The notes under the pieces were generated by a model. That model worked only from the letters and a program-made list of their open reading frames with translations, made no database searches and was not told where the DNA came from. A stretch of DNA of 48,179 nucleotides from an uncultured Neomegalonema sp. GTDB taxonomy: Bacteria; Pseudomonadota; Alphaproteobacteria; Rhodobacterales; Rhodobacteraceae. Positions 41,375-48,179 of the stretch are shown piece after piece. The stretch covers positions 1 to 48,179 of the forward strand of contig CALDSD010000067.1 in assembly GCA_937911325.1 (NCBI GenBank), read 5' to 3'. Numbering within the stretch: the stretch's first letter is position 1; every line of letters begins with the position of its first letter. The translations under genes were made by a program, and so were the position numbers.

Positions 41375-42793
41375 ATGAGCTTTGAAACCGTGAGTTTCGC
41401 GCGGATGCGCGCATCGCTTGCGACTGTGGAAGAATCGCCCTCGGCCACGCCAATCGTCGCGGTCCGGTCGAACCAGCTGCGCGGGGACTTGGGCTCGGCC
41501 CCTAATCTTGAGGGCGCCTTCGCCTGGGCGGAGGCCGTCGGGTTCAACGGGGCGGCGGGCTCCCAGTGCCTCGTTCCGAACGCTACGCGAAACGGATTGG
41601 CGGCGGTCTTGATGGGGGTTGGAGGCGGGTCGGCTCTCGACCGGGCCGGAGCGTTGCCGACGGTTCTTCCCACAGGCGTCTATCGGCTGGCGGGACCCGT
41701 GTTCGATGAGCTGGATCAAGACGCTGCAGCGCTCCGCTGGCTTCTGGGCGCATATCGTTTTGAGCGCTATCGCAAGGACGAGCGCGAGCCAGCGCGGCTT
41801 GTTGTGGCCGATCCGGAAACGCCGCTGACCATCGCGGCTGGCGTCGCCCTGACCCGGGATCTGGTGAACACACCCACAAATGACATGGGACCAAGCCAGC
41901 TGGAGCAGGCGGCGCGGGACCTGGCGACTGCGTTTTCAGCCGAGACTTCCTTGGTAGTCGGGGATGAGCTGATTGATCAGAACTTTCCGATGATCCACGC
42001 GGTCGGACGAGCGGGCCCCCACGCTCCGCGGCTGATCGATCTTAGATGGGGCGCAGAGGACGCGCCCAAGGTGACCTTGGTCGGCAAAGGCGTCTGCTTC
42101 GACACGGGCGGGCTCGACCTCAAACCGGCCGCGGGCATGCGCAACATGAAAAAGGACATGGGCGGCGCGGCGACCGTGCTGGGCCTCGCGTCGATGATCA
42201 TGGCGTCCAATCTGCGGGTGCGGCTGCGGGTTCTGATCCCCGCGGTCGAGAACAGCGTCGCCTCCGACGCTTTTCGCCCCGGTGATGTGCTCACGGCCCG
42301 CAATGGCGTGACCGTCGAGATCGGAAACACCGACGCCGAGGGGCGGTTGGTTCTTGCGGATGCGCTGGTCGAGGCATGCTCGGAACAGCCAGAGCTGTTG
42401 ATTGATATGGCGACGCTGACGGGCGCGGCGCGCGTCGCTTTGGGTCCGGATCTTCCGCCGTTCTATGCGAACGACGAGACGCTGGCTGCTGAGATCACAA
42501 CATCGTCCGCGGAGGCGGACGATCCGGTCTGGCGCATGCCGCTTTGGGAGGGGTATCGAGCGGACATCGCCTCGAAAGTCGCGGAAATAAACAACATCAC
42601 CGCGAACGGTTTTGCGGGCAGTATCACAGCCGCTTTATTCCTGGAGCGCTTTATTAGCAGTGACGTCGCCTGGGCGCATTTTGACGTCTTTGCTTGGAAC
42701 CCCAAAGCGCGCCCAGGCCGGCCCGAGGGCGGCGAACACCAGGCTGGCCGCGCTCTGTTTGATCTGCTGCGCCGTCGATACGGAGGAAGATGA
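41375..42793 (+). CDS. Leucyl aminopeptidase family protein (M17)
   Basis: A 472-residue M17 metallopeptidase that removes N-terminal residues from peptides in the cytoplasm, normally as a hexamer with two metal ions. Visible marks are ALTRDLVNTPTNDMGPSQLE, VTLVGKGVCFDTGGLDLKP with the Lys/Asp ligands, MRNMKKDMGGAATVLGLAS, PAVENSVASDAFRPGDVLT and the signature EIGNTDAEGRLVLADALVEA. The N-terminal 150 residues are the variable domain. It lies 111 bp from the divergent tadD. Its stop overlaps the start region of the NlpC/P60 gene, so the two are translationally coupled and may jointly process murein peptides (inference). Confidence 0.95.
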   Translation: MSFETVSFARMRASLATVEESPSATPIVAVRSNQLRGDLGSAPNLEGAFAWAEAVGFNGAAGSQCLVPNATRNGLAAVLMGVGGGSALDRAGALPTVLPTGVYRLAGPVFDELDQDAAALRWLLGAYRFERYRKDEREPARLVVADPETPLTIAAGVALTRDLVNTPTNDMGPSQLEQAARDLATAFSAETSLVVGDELIDQNFPMIHAVGRAGPHAPRLIDLRWGAEDAPKVTLVGKGVCFDTGGLDLKPAAGMRNMKKDMGGAATVLGLASMIMASNLRVRLRVLIPAVENSVASDAFRPGDVLTARNGVTVEIGNTDAEGRLVLADALVEACSEQPELLIDMATLTGAARVALGPDLPPFYANDETLAAEITTSSAEADDPVWRMPLWEGYRADIASKVAEINNITANGFAGSITAALFLERFISSDVAWAHFDVFAWNPKARPGRPEGGEHQAGRALFDLLRRRYGGR

Positions 42794-43644
42794 TGACCAC
42801 AGAGCTGGACGCTCGGCTGAACGCCTATCGCTCGGACCTGGCCGACCGCCGTCTGGAGGGCCAAGTCGATGCGCCACGCTTTGTCGAAGGGCTGCCGATG
42901 CGAGTGAAGATCCCGCTGGCGCGGCTCCGGGGCAAGCCCGGGTTTTCAGCCTCCACCGTCGCGTCGCCGCTCATGGGCGAAGACGTTCTGATCTTCGACC
43001 GCGCCGATGGATGGGCGTGGGCGCAATCCGAGATGGACGGCTATGTCGGGTATGCTCCGCTGGCTGATTTCGGTCCTCGCGGCGCGGATCCGACGCATCG
43101 CGTCGATGCGCTTCGCGCTCACATCTACCCAGAGCCGGACCTGAAGACGCGCCCTGAAACCTGGGCGCCGCTTGGCGCTCGTCTGACGCTGTTGGCCACC
43201 GGCGCGCGAAATCGTTTCCGGGCGCTTGAGCAAGGGGGATGGATTTACGAGCAGCACGTTTGCGAGGTTGCAGACCTGGCGGAGGACTGGGTGGCCGTCG
43301 CGGAACGGTTTGTCGGGGCCCCTTATCTTTGGGGTGGAGACGCCGTCGATGGAATCGACTGTTCAGGACTGATGCAGACGGCGATGGAGGTCGCTGGCTT
43401 GAAGTGTCCACGCGACTCCGACATGCAGAGTGCGCTCGGGGAGGCGATCTCGATCGACGGTCCGGTCCGGCGCGGGGACCTGATGTTCTGGAAGGGTCAT
43501 GTCGGCGTTATGCTCGACGCGGAAACCCTTCTTCACGCCAATGCTTGGCGTATGGCGGTGGCGCGCGAGCCGCTGGCTGAGGCGCGCGCACGGATCGAAG
43601 AACAGGGTGGCGGTCCCGTGACCGCGGCCCGTCGACTTTCCTGA
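42793..43644 (+). CDS. NlpC/P60 family peptidase (C40) with SH3-like domain
   Basis: A 283-residue protein without a signal peptide. The N-terminal half has an SH3-like region (VASPLMGEDVLIFDRADGWA, WAQSEMDGYVGYAPLADFG). The C-terminal half is the NlpC/P60 cysteine peptidase: VAVAERFVGAPYLWGGDAVD, GIDCSGLMQTAMEVAG with the nucleophilic Cys, and VRRGDLMFWKGHVGVMLDAE with the catalytic His. Such enzymes cleave gamma-D-Glu-diaminopimelate bonds of cell-wall peptides; a cytoplasmic form would act in murein peptide recycling. GGAGG lies 6 nt before ATG 42793; ATG 42790, which overlaps the aminopeptidase stop as ATGA, is less well spaced. Confidence 0.94.
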   Translation: MTTELDARLNAYRSDLADRRLEGQVDAPRFVEGLPMRVKIPLARLRGKPGFSASTVASPLMGEDVLIFDRADGWAWAQSEMDGYVGYAPLADFGPRGADPTHRVDALRAHIYPEPDLKTRPETWAPLGARLTLLATGARNRFRALEQGGWIYEQHVCEVADLAEDWVAVAERFVGAPYLWGGDAVDGIDCSGLMQTAMEVAGLKCPRDSDMQSALGEAISIDGPVRRGDLMFWKGHVGVMLDAETLLHANAWRMAVAREPLAEARARIEEQGGGPVTAARRLS

Positions 43645-43750
43645 GATGCGCCCAAAACTCGCCGCGAGCGTTCGGCAGAACACAGTTTACATCAACCGGA
43701 ATTTGAGAGATCGGATGAGGGTTGAGAGAGGTTGGATTGGGGTCTGTACG

Positions 43751-45196
43751 ATGGGCGAAAGCTTTGGGCGGGTGCGTTTTGCGCTATTTGGATTGCTCAC
43801 TGTACTCGCGATCAACGTGCCCATGACCGGACCAGCGACCGCCAATGACGAGGCCGGTTTCCAACGCTGGGTCTCGGAGTTTCGCGCCGAGGCCGTGGCG
43901 CAAGGCGTGCCAGCCGCGTTGTACGACGAAGCCTTCCAAGGCGTTCGCTTGAATCCGAAGATCGTTGAACTCGATGGCCGCCAGCCCGAGTTCGTGACGC
44001 CGCTTTGGGAGTATCTCGATCGCGCGGTCTCAGATCAGCGGATCGCCAACGGACGGGCGAAACGCGTCGAATACGCCCAGACGCTCGAGGCGATCTCCGC
44101 GCGATACGGCGTCGCGCCGGAAGTTCTGACGGCGTTTTGGGGGATAGAATCGAACTTTGGCTCAAATCGCGGAAGCTTCAACGTGATCGAAGCTTTGGCG
44201 ACGCTGGGCTATGACGGACGACGAGAGCGGTTTGGCCGCACGCAGCTGATCGAGGCGCTCAAGATCCTGAAGAACGGCGACACGACCCCTGACAAACTGG
44301 TTGGCTCCTGGGCCGGCGCGATGGGTCATACGCAGTTCATTCCGACGAGTTACGCAGCTTACGCCGCGGATTTTAACGGTGATGGACGCCGCGATATATG
44401 GGCGGAGGATCCAACGGACGCGCTGGCCTCGACGGCGAACTACCTCGTGGAGTTTGGCTGGAACGGAGAGGAGCCCTGGGGGTTTCACGTCGCCCTGCCG
44501 CCGAGCTTCGATTACAGCGTCGCCGATGGTCCCAAGTTCACAACCGCCGCTTGGGCGGATCGGGGCCTTGTTCTCGCCAACGGTGGGGACTTGCCGCGCG
44601 GGTTCTCGGACGCGCAGCTCATAACCCCAGCGGGCGCTGGCGGACCAGCGTTTCTGGCGCTCAACAACTTCCGCGTGATCATGCGTTACAACAACGCCAC
44701 CAGCTATGCGCTGGCAGTGTCGCTGCTGTCCGAACGGATCGACGGCCGGCCGGCGCGGACGTTCGCCTGGCCGGAAGGCGTCCGGCTTCTCAAACGTGAC
44801 GAACGCGAGGAGCTGCAGCGCGGGCTGACGCAACTCGGCTTCGACACAGGCGGCGTCGATGGCGTGCTTGGCCGCAACACCCGCGCGGCGATCCGCCTGT
44901 TCCAGAAGACCCATGGGATCGCACCCGACGGGTACGCGACCGCCGATTTGCTCGAGAAGGTCCGCGCGCGTTTGCGTGGAGAGGACATCAACCGCCCGGT
45001 CACCCGCTCTGAAGTGCGCGAGATGCAGACACTCCTGACAAATCTCGGCTTCGACACCCAAGGCGTGGACGGTATCCCGGGCCGGCGCACCCGCAGCGCG
45101 ATCTCTCAGTTCCAGAAGTCCCGCGGCGTACTGGCGGACGGCGAGCCGACGATCACGCTGCTCGGCGCGCTGAGACTGGCCGACCGGGCGCAGTAA
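43751..45196 (+). CDS. Lytic murein transglycosylase, MltB/SLT_2 type, with two PG-binding domains
   Basis: A 481-residue exported enzyme that cleaves the MurNAc-GlcNAc bond and forms 1,6-anhydro ends. The signal peptide is FALFGLLTVLAINVPMTGPA. The catalytic domain has FQRWVSEFRAEAVAQGVPAA, LTAFWGIESNFGSNRG with the catalytic Glu, ALKILKNGDTTPDKLVGSWA, AMGHTQFIPTSYAAYAADFN and GDGRRDIWAEDPTDALASTA. Two peptidoglycan-binding_1 repeats follow (LQRGLTQLGFDTGGVDGVLG; MQTLLTNLGFDTQGVDGIPG). Start is uncertain: ATG 43751 suits the signal peptide, ATG 43715 has GAGAG upstream, and the open frame begins at 43646, next to the NlpC/P60 stop. It is monocistronic or the third gene of the peptidase set. 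Confidence 0.94.
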   Translation: MGESFGRVRFALFGLLTVLAINVPMTGPATANDEAGFQRWVSEFRAEAVAQGVPAALYDEAFQGVRLNPKIVELDGRQPEFVTPLWEYLDRAVSDQRIANGRAKRVEYAQTLEAISARYGVAPEVLTAFWGIESNFGSNRGSFNVIEALATLGYDGRRERFGRTQLIEALKILKNGDTTPDKLVGSWAGAMGHTQFIPTSYAAYAADFNGDGRRDIWAEDPTDALASTANYLVEFGWNGEEPWGFHVALPPSFDYSVADGPKFTTAAWADRGLVLANGGDLPRGFSDAQLITPAGAGGPAFLALNNFRVIMRYNNATSYALAVSLLSERIDGRPARTFAWPEGVRLLKRDEREELQRGLTQLGFDTGGVDGVLGRNTRAAIRLFQKTHGIAPDGYATADLLEKVRARLRGEDINRPVTRSEVREMQTLLTNLGFDTQGVDGIPGRRTRSAISQFQKSRGVLADGEPTITLLGALRLADRAQ

Positions 45197-45205
45197 ATCG
45201 TCTGT

Positions 45206-45229
45206 TTGCGACAGCGACGTCGCAATTTT
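45206..45229 (+). terminator. Intrinsic terminator after the lytic transglycosylase
   Basis: TTGCGAC (45206-45212), a 6-nt loop and GTCGCAA (45219-45225) form a perfect 7-bp stem, followed by TTTTC. It lies 10 bp after the stop codon. Confidence 0.6.
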
Positions 45230-45328
45230 CCCTAGCGGCGTCGCGGAACTCGCGCCGTTGGGCTGTCTCATCCGTCACTTTCGCGAAAAGATCACCAGAC
45301 AGCGTGTCTACCGCGGAGGGGACATCTC

Positions 45329-47848
45329 ATGAAATCGCATGCTCGTGTCGTCGTTGTCGGGGGAGGGGCCGTCGGCGCGTCCATCCTCTACCATTTCGCC
45401 AAACGCGGCTGGACCGATGTGGTCATGCTCGAACGCGACGAGCTGACTTCGGGCTCGACCTGGCACGCCGCTGGGCTGCTGCCCTATTTCAACATGAGTT
45501 ATGCGGTCAGCCACATTCACGACTATTCGATCCGCACCTACGAGGATCTCGAGGCGGAGACCGGCCTCTCGGTCGGGTTCAAGCGGGTGGGCAACCTGCG
45601 CATGGCGCAGACCCGGGACCGCATGGACGAATACATGCTCTACGCATCGACCGCCGAGACTGTCGGCGTGCCCTATGAATGGCTGAGTCCGGAGCAGATC
45701 AAGGAACGCTATCCGCTCGTGCGCACCGAGGATCTTGTCGGCGCGATCTTCCACCCGACCGACGGCTACATTAACCCGGCCGACCTGACGATGGCCTACG
45801 CCAAGGCCTGCCGCGACATGGGCGCCGAGATCCAGCGCAAATGCCAGGTCGACGGTTTCGAGCGGACAGCTTCAGGCGAGTGGTTGGTCAAAGGCCGCAG
45901 AATGGTCGAGCAGGGCAATCGGCTTGTGCCCGGCGAGGAGACCTTTGAGATCACCGCCGAGATCGTCGTCACGGCGACCGGCAACCATGCTCAGCGCACG
46001 GCGGCGATGATCGATTGCTACATCCCGGCGATCCCAGTCGAACACCAGTACATCGTCACCGACGTCGACCCGGCGCTGCAGACATGGCGCGAAGAGAACG
46101 GCGAGCACCCGGTTCTCCGCGACGCGGACGCCAAATGGTATGTCCGTGAAGAGCGTGGCGGCTGGATCTTGGGGCCTTATGAGCGGAATGCGCCGGCTTG
46201 GGCGACCTGGGGCGTGCCGGACAGCTTCCGCGCCGATCTGCTGCAGCTCGACCTCGAGCGCATCGAAGAGGAATACACCTCTTTCATCCATCGTATCCCG
46301 AGCTCCGAAGAGGTTGGCCTGAAGGACGACTTCAACGGACCCATTTGCTACACGCCGGACGGCAACCCGCTTGTGGGGCCGGCGCCGGGCGTCGACAATT
46401 TCTACTTCGCCGAAGGCTTCAGCTTTGGGATCACGGCCGCCGGCGGCACGGGTCATTATCTGACGCAGATGATCGTCGAAGGCGAAGCGGACATCGATAT
46501 GTGGTCGCTCGACCCACGCCGCTTCGGCAAGTGGATGACGCGCGAATACGCCGCCCGCAAGAACGAGGAAGCCTACGAGCACGTCTATATTCTCCACCAT
46601 CCAGACGAAGAGCGGCCGGCTTGCCGTTCGCTGCGCACGGCGCCGTGCTACGATCGGCTGGCGGCGCGGGGCGCCCAGTTCGGGTTTGTGAACGGCTGGG
46701 AACGCCCGAACTACTTCGCGCCAGAAGGCTTTAACGACCACGACGCCCGCAGCTTCCGCCGCGGCGGTTGGTGGGAATACGCCAAGGCTGAAGCCGAGGC
46801 TGTGCGGAGCGGCGTTGGTCTGTTCGACGCCAGCGCCTTCACCAAGCACAAGGTGTTTGGGCCCGGCTCGACAGCGTTTCTCGATTGGCTGACCTGCAAC
46901 AAGCTTCCAAAGGTCGGTCGCATCAATCTGACCTATGGCCTCACCGACAAAGGGACCATTCGCACCGAGTTCACGATCGTCCGCACGGCGGAGCACGAGT
47001 ATTACGTCGTGACCGCAGGCGCAGCACAGGCCTACGACTCTGACTATCTCACGAAGATGGAGGCGGAGTGGTTCTCGGCGAATGGCGGGCCTGAAAGCTG
47101 GCTCGCCGTGCAGGACGTGACCAGCCAATGGGGCGTGTTTGCGCTCGCCGGGCCGAAGTCGCGCGATCTCATGAAGAAGATCGTGACCGCCGAAAACCCG
47201 GATGAGGCTTTCACCAATAAGGCGTTCCCGTGGCTGTCAATGCGCAACATCGAACTGGGAATGTGTCCGACCATGGCGATCCGCGTCGCCTACACGGGCG
47301 AGCTGGGGTGGGAACTCCATCACCCGATGGAGATGCAGAACTACCTCTTTGATCGCATCGAGGCTGCCGGGAAAGACCTCGGGTTGAAACTCTGTGGGGC
47401 GCGGGCGCAGAACTGGCTGCGACAGGAGAAAAGCTATCGCGCCTTCGGCTCGGATCTGGGCCGCGATGCGACTCCGCTTGAAAGCGCTCTCGATCGTTTC
47501 ATCGACATGGACAAAGACTTCCGAGGCAAGTCCGCGCTCGAGAAACAGGTGGTGGACGGCGTGAAAATCCGATGCGTCACCGTGCTGATCGACGGGCCGT
47601 CCGACGCGGATCCCTGGGGCCGCGAGGCAATCTACGCCGAGGATGGAACGACCCGCCTCGGCCGGTTGACCTCGGGCGGGTACTCTGTGCATTTCGGCAA
47701 GCAGATCGGCATCGGCTATGTCGCCGTCGGCTCGGCCGAACCTGGCACAAAGGTGAAGGTCAAGATGCTCAATCAGCTCTACGACGGCGAAGTGACGGTC
47801 GACAGCCCATATGATCCGAAGAACGAAACGATCCGCGTGAGCGGCTAA
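45329..47848 (+). CDS. FAD-dependent dimethylglycine/sarcosine dehydrogenase-like protein
   Basis: An 839-residue fusion typical of dimethylglycine and sarcosine dehydrogenases. The N-terminal DAO domain has the FAD motif VVVVGGGAVGASILYHFAKR and ELTSGSTWHAAGLLPYFN; the His of TWHAAG is the covalent FAD ligand in mammalian relatives. A FAO_M linker domain (about residues 370-430) is followed by a GcvT aminomethyltransferase domain (FDASAFTKHKVFGPGS; RVAYTGELGWELHHPMEM) and a GcvT C-barrel (GRLTSGGYSVHFGKQIGIGY). It would demethylate a methylated glycine with tetrahydrofolate as acceptor. GGAGGGG lies about 8 nt before ATG 45329. It stands alone, with a strong terminator after its stop; the exact substrate is unknown. 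Confidence 0.92.
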   Translation: MKSHARVVVVGGGAVGASILYHFAKRGWTDVVMLERDELTSGSTWHAAGLLPYFNMSYAVSHIHDYSIRTYEDLEAETGLSVGFKRVGNLRMAQTRDRMDEYMLYASTAETVGVPYEWLSPEQIKERYPLVRTEDLVGAIFHPTDGYINPADLTMAYAKACRDMGAEIQRKCQVDGFERTASGEWLVKGRRMVEQGNRLVPGEETFEITAEIVVTATGNHAQRTAAMIDCYIPAIPVEHQYIVTDVDPALQTWREENGEHPVLRDADAKWYVREERGGWILGPYERNAPAWATWGVPDSFRADLLQLDLERIEEEYTSFIHRIPSSEEVGLKDDFNGPICYTPDGNPLVGPAPGVDNFYFAEGFSFGITAAGGTGHYLTQMIVEGEADIDMWSLDPRRFGKWMTREYAARKNEEAYEHVYILHHPDEERPACRSLRTAPCYDRLAARGAQFGFVNGWERPNYFAPEGFNDHDARSFRRGGWWEYAKAEAEAVRSGVGLFDASAFTKHKVFGPGSTAFLDWLTCNKLPKVGRINLTYGLTDKGTIRTEFTIVRTAEHEYYVVTAGAAQAYDSDYLTKMEAEWFSANGGPESWLAVQDVTSQWGVFALAGPKSRDLMKKIVTAENPDEAFTNKAFPWLSMRNIELGMCPTMAIRVAYTGELGWELHHPMEMQNYLFDRIEAAGKDLGLKLCGARAQNWLRQEKSYRAFGSDLGRDATPLESALDRFIDMDKDFRGKSALEKQVVDGVKIRCVTVLIDGPSDADPWGREAIYAEDGTTRLGRLTSGGYSVHFGKQIGIGYVAVGSAEPGTKVKVKMLNQLYDGEVTVDSPYDPKNETIRVSG

Positions 47849-47850
47849 AA

Positions 47851-47880
47851 AAAAGCCCCGCTCTTGGCGGGGCTTTTTTT
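47851..47880. terminator. Bidirectional intrinsic terminator
   Basis: GCCCCGC (47855-47861) and GCGGGGC (47867-47873) pair around TCTTG; the stem extends through flanking A and T runs (47847-47854, 47874-47880). It ends the dehydrogenase transcript and, in the other direction, the partial gene at the window's end. Confidence 0.93.
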
Positions 47881-48179
47881 CTATTCGTCGTCGTCGTCCC
47901 AACGATCCCGTTTATCGAAATCATCGCGGCCCTTGCCCTTGCCGCGGTGATCGCGGCGCGGACGATCGTCGAACCCGCCGAAATCGTCGCCGGGAGGCGC
48001 AGGAGGCGCATCGAAGTCCGCTGGAGGAGGGGCGTCATAGTCCCGACGCGGTCCACGGTCGTATCCGCCGCCGCCACCGCCGCGGTATCCTCCGCCGCCG
48101 CCGTCGCGATCACGGTACCCGCCGCCGCCGCGGTATCCTCCGCCGCCGCCGTCGCGATCACGGTACCCGCCGCCGCCGC
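47881..48179 (-). CDS. C-terminal part of a Gly/Arg/Tyr-rich protein (5' end outside window)
   Basis: The minus strand is open from the window edge to a TAG at 47881-47883 in a frame giving 99 residues. They consist of Gly-rich repeats of the kind YRDRDGGGGGYRGGGG, then DYDAPPPADFDAPPAPPGDD, RPRRDHRGKGKGRDDFD and the acidic end KRDRWDDDDE. This RGG-like low-complexity tail resembles those on RNA-binding proteins, DEAD-box helicases and DUF4167 proteins of alphaproteobacteria; with no folded domain visible the identity stays open. Alternative minus-strand frames give Ala/Thr-rich sequence without natural features. It is convergent with the dehydrogenase gene across a shared terminator. Confidence 0.75.
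   Translation of the reverse strand, partial: GGGGYRDRDGGGGGYRGGGGYRDRDGGGGGYRGGGGGGYDRGPRRDYDAPPPADFDAPPAPPGDDFGGFDDRPRRDHRGKGKGRDDFDKRDRWDDDDE
48084..48179. repeat. Two perfect 48-bp tandem repeats in a Gly-rich tail
   Basis: Bases 48084-48131 and 48132-48179 are identical 48-mers, the second ending exactly at the window edge, so more copies may follow. Each codes for 16 residues on the minus strand (YRDRDGGGGGYRGGGG, up to phase). Perfect identity at the DNA level points to recent duplication and possible length variation. Confidence 0.9.

Noticed and set aside
48084-48179. CRISPR-like repeat
   Set aside because: The repeats are adjacent without spacers and in frame with a Gly-rich protein tail.

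Overview
The window is about 62-63% GC by eye and reads as a chromosomal segment of an alphaproteobacterium, most likely a marine member of the Caulobacterales/Hyphomonadaceae, Parvularculales or a close relative. Markers are a TrcR-type (DUF1013) cell-cycle regulator, an SDHAF4-like DUF1674 protein beside rsmB, the rsmB-heparinase-like-purH order, an IalB-family protein, an R. etli-type asparaginase, a HemY C-terminus with a CxxC pair, and a Caulobacter-style cpa/tad pilus cluster. I cannot name the genus from sequence alone.

Layout. 1-1050: C-terminus of a HemY-like protein, tRNA-Thr(CGT) and an orphan secreted Cys-rich protein in AT-richer DNA. 1592-4621: a LysM-plus-solute-binding fusion protein followed by a membrane-anchored coiled-coil protein. 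4657-9866: housekeeping genes (DUF1674, rsmB, heparinase II/III-like, purH). 9873-12938: a short-chain dehydrogenase lacking its catalytic Tyr/Lys, a 740-bp gap that probably encodes a structured RNA ending at a strong + strand terminator, and a membrane-anchored glutamate-synthase-like protein. 13084-17528 (minus strand): prpE, cupin and RraA-like aldolase genes joined by 4-nt GTGA overlaps, then an MHS-family transporter; this looks like an organic-acid uptake and catabolism unit. 17731-21484 (plus strand): acyl-CoA synthetase, two small 4-TM proteins that look like tandem paralogues, and a class V aminotransferase.

21489-29655: trcR, an RNase T2, an RlpA-like lipoprotein, a quinone oxidoreductase, an EamA transporter, a ureohydrolase, an alpha/beta hydrolase, a universal stress protein, a 29-residue membrane peptide and rlmN. 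29736-32084: an IalB-family protein, an ECF sigma-factor gene broken by two in-frame stops, and an asparaginase.

32204-41264: the Tad/Cpa pilus assembly machine (cpaB, cpaC, cpaD, cpaE, cpaF, tadB, tadC on +, then tadD facing them across a shared terminator). Prepilin, prepilin peptidase and TadE/F/G pseudopilins are not in the window. 41375-45196: leucyl aminopeptidase, an NlpC/P60 hydrolase and an MltB-like lytic transglycosylase, a peptide/murein-processing group. 45329-47848: a dimethylglycine/sarcosine dehydrogenase-like flavoprotein. The window ends inside a gene for a Gly/Arg/Tyr-rich tail with a perfect 48-bp tandem repeat.

No CRISPR array, insertion sequence, prophage or recognisable defence system was found. 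The strongest candidates for something undescribed are the terminator-bounded RNA around 11088-11383, the LysM-binding-protein/coiled-coil pair, and the prpE-cupin-RraA-MFS unit.
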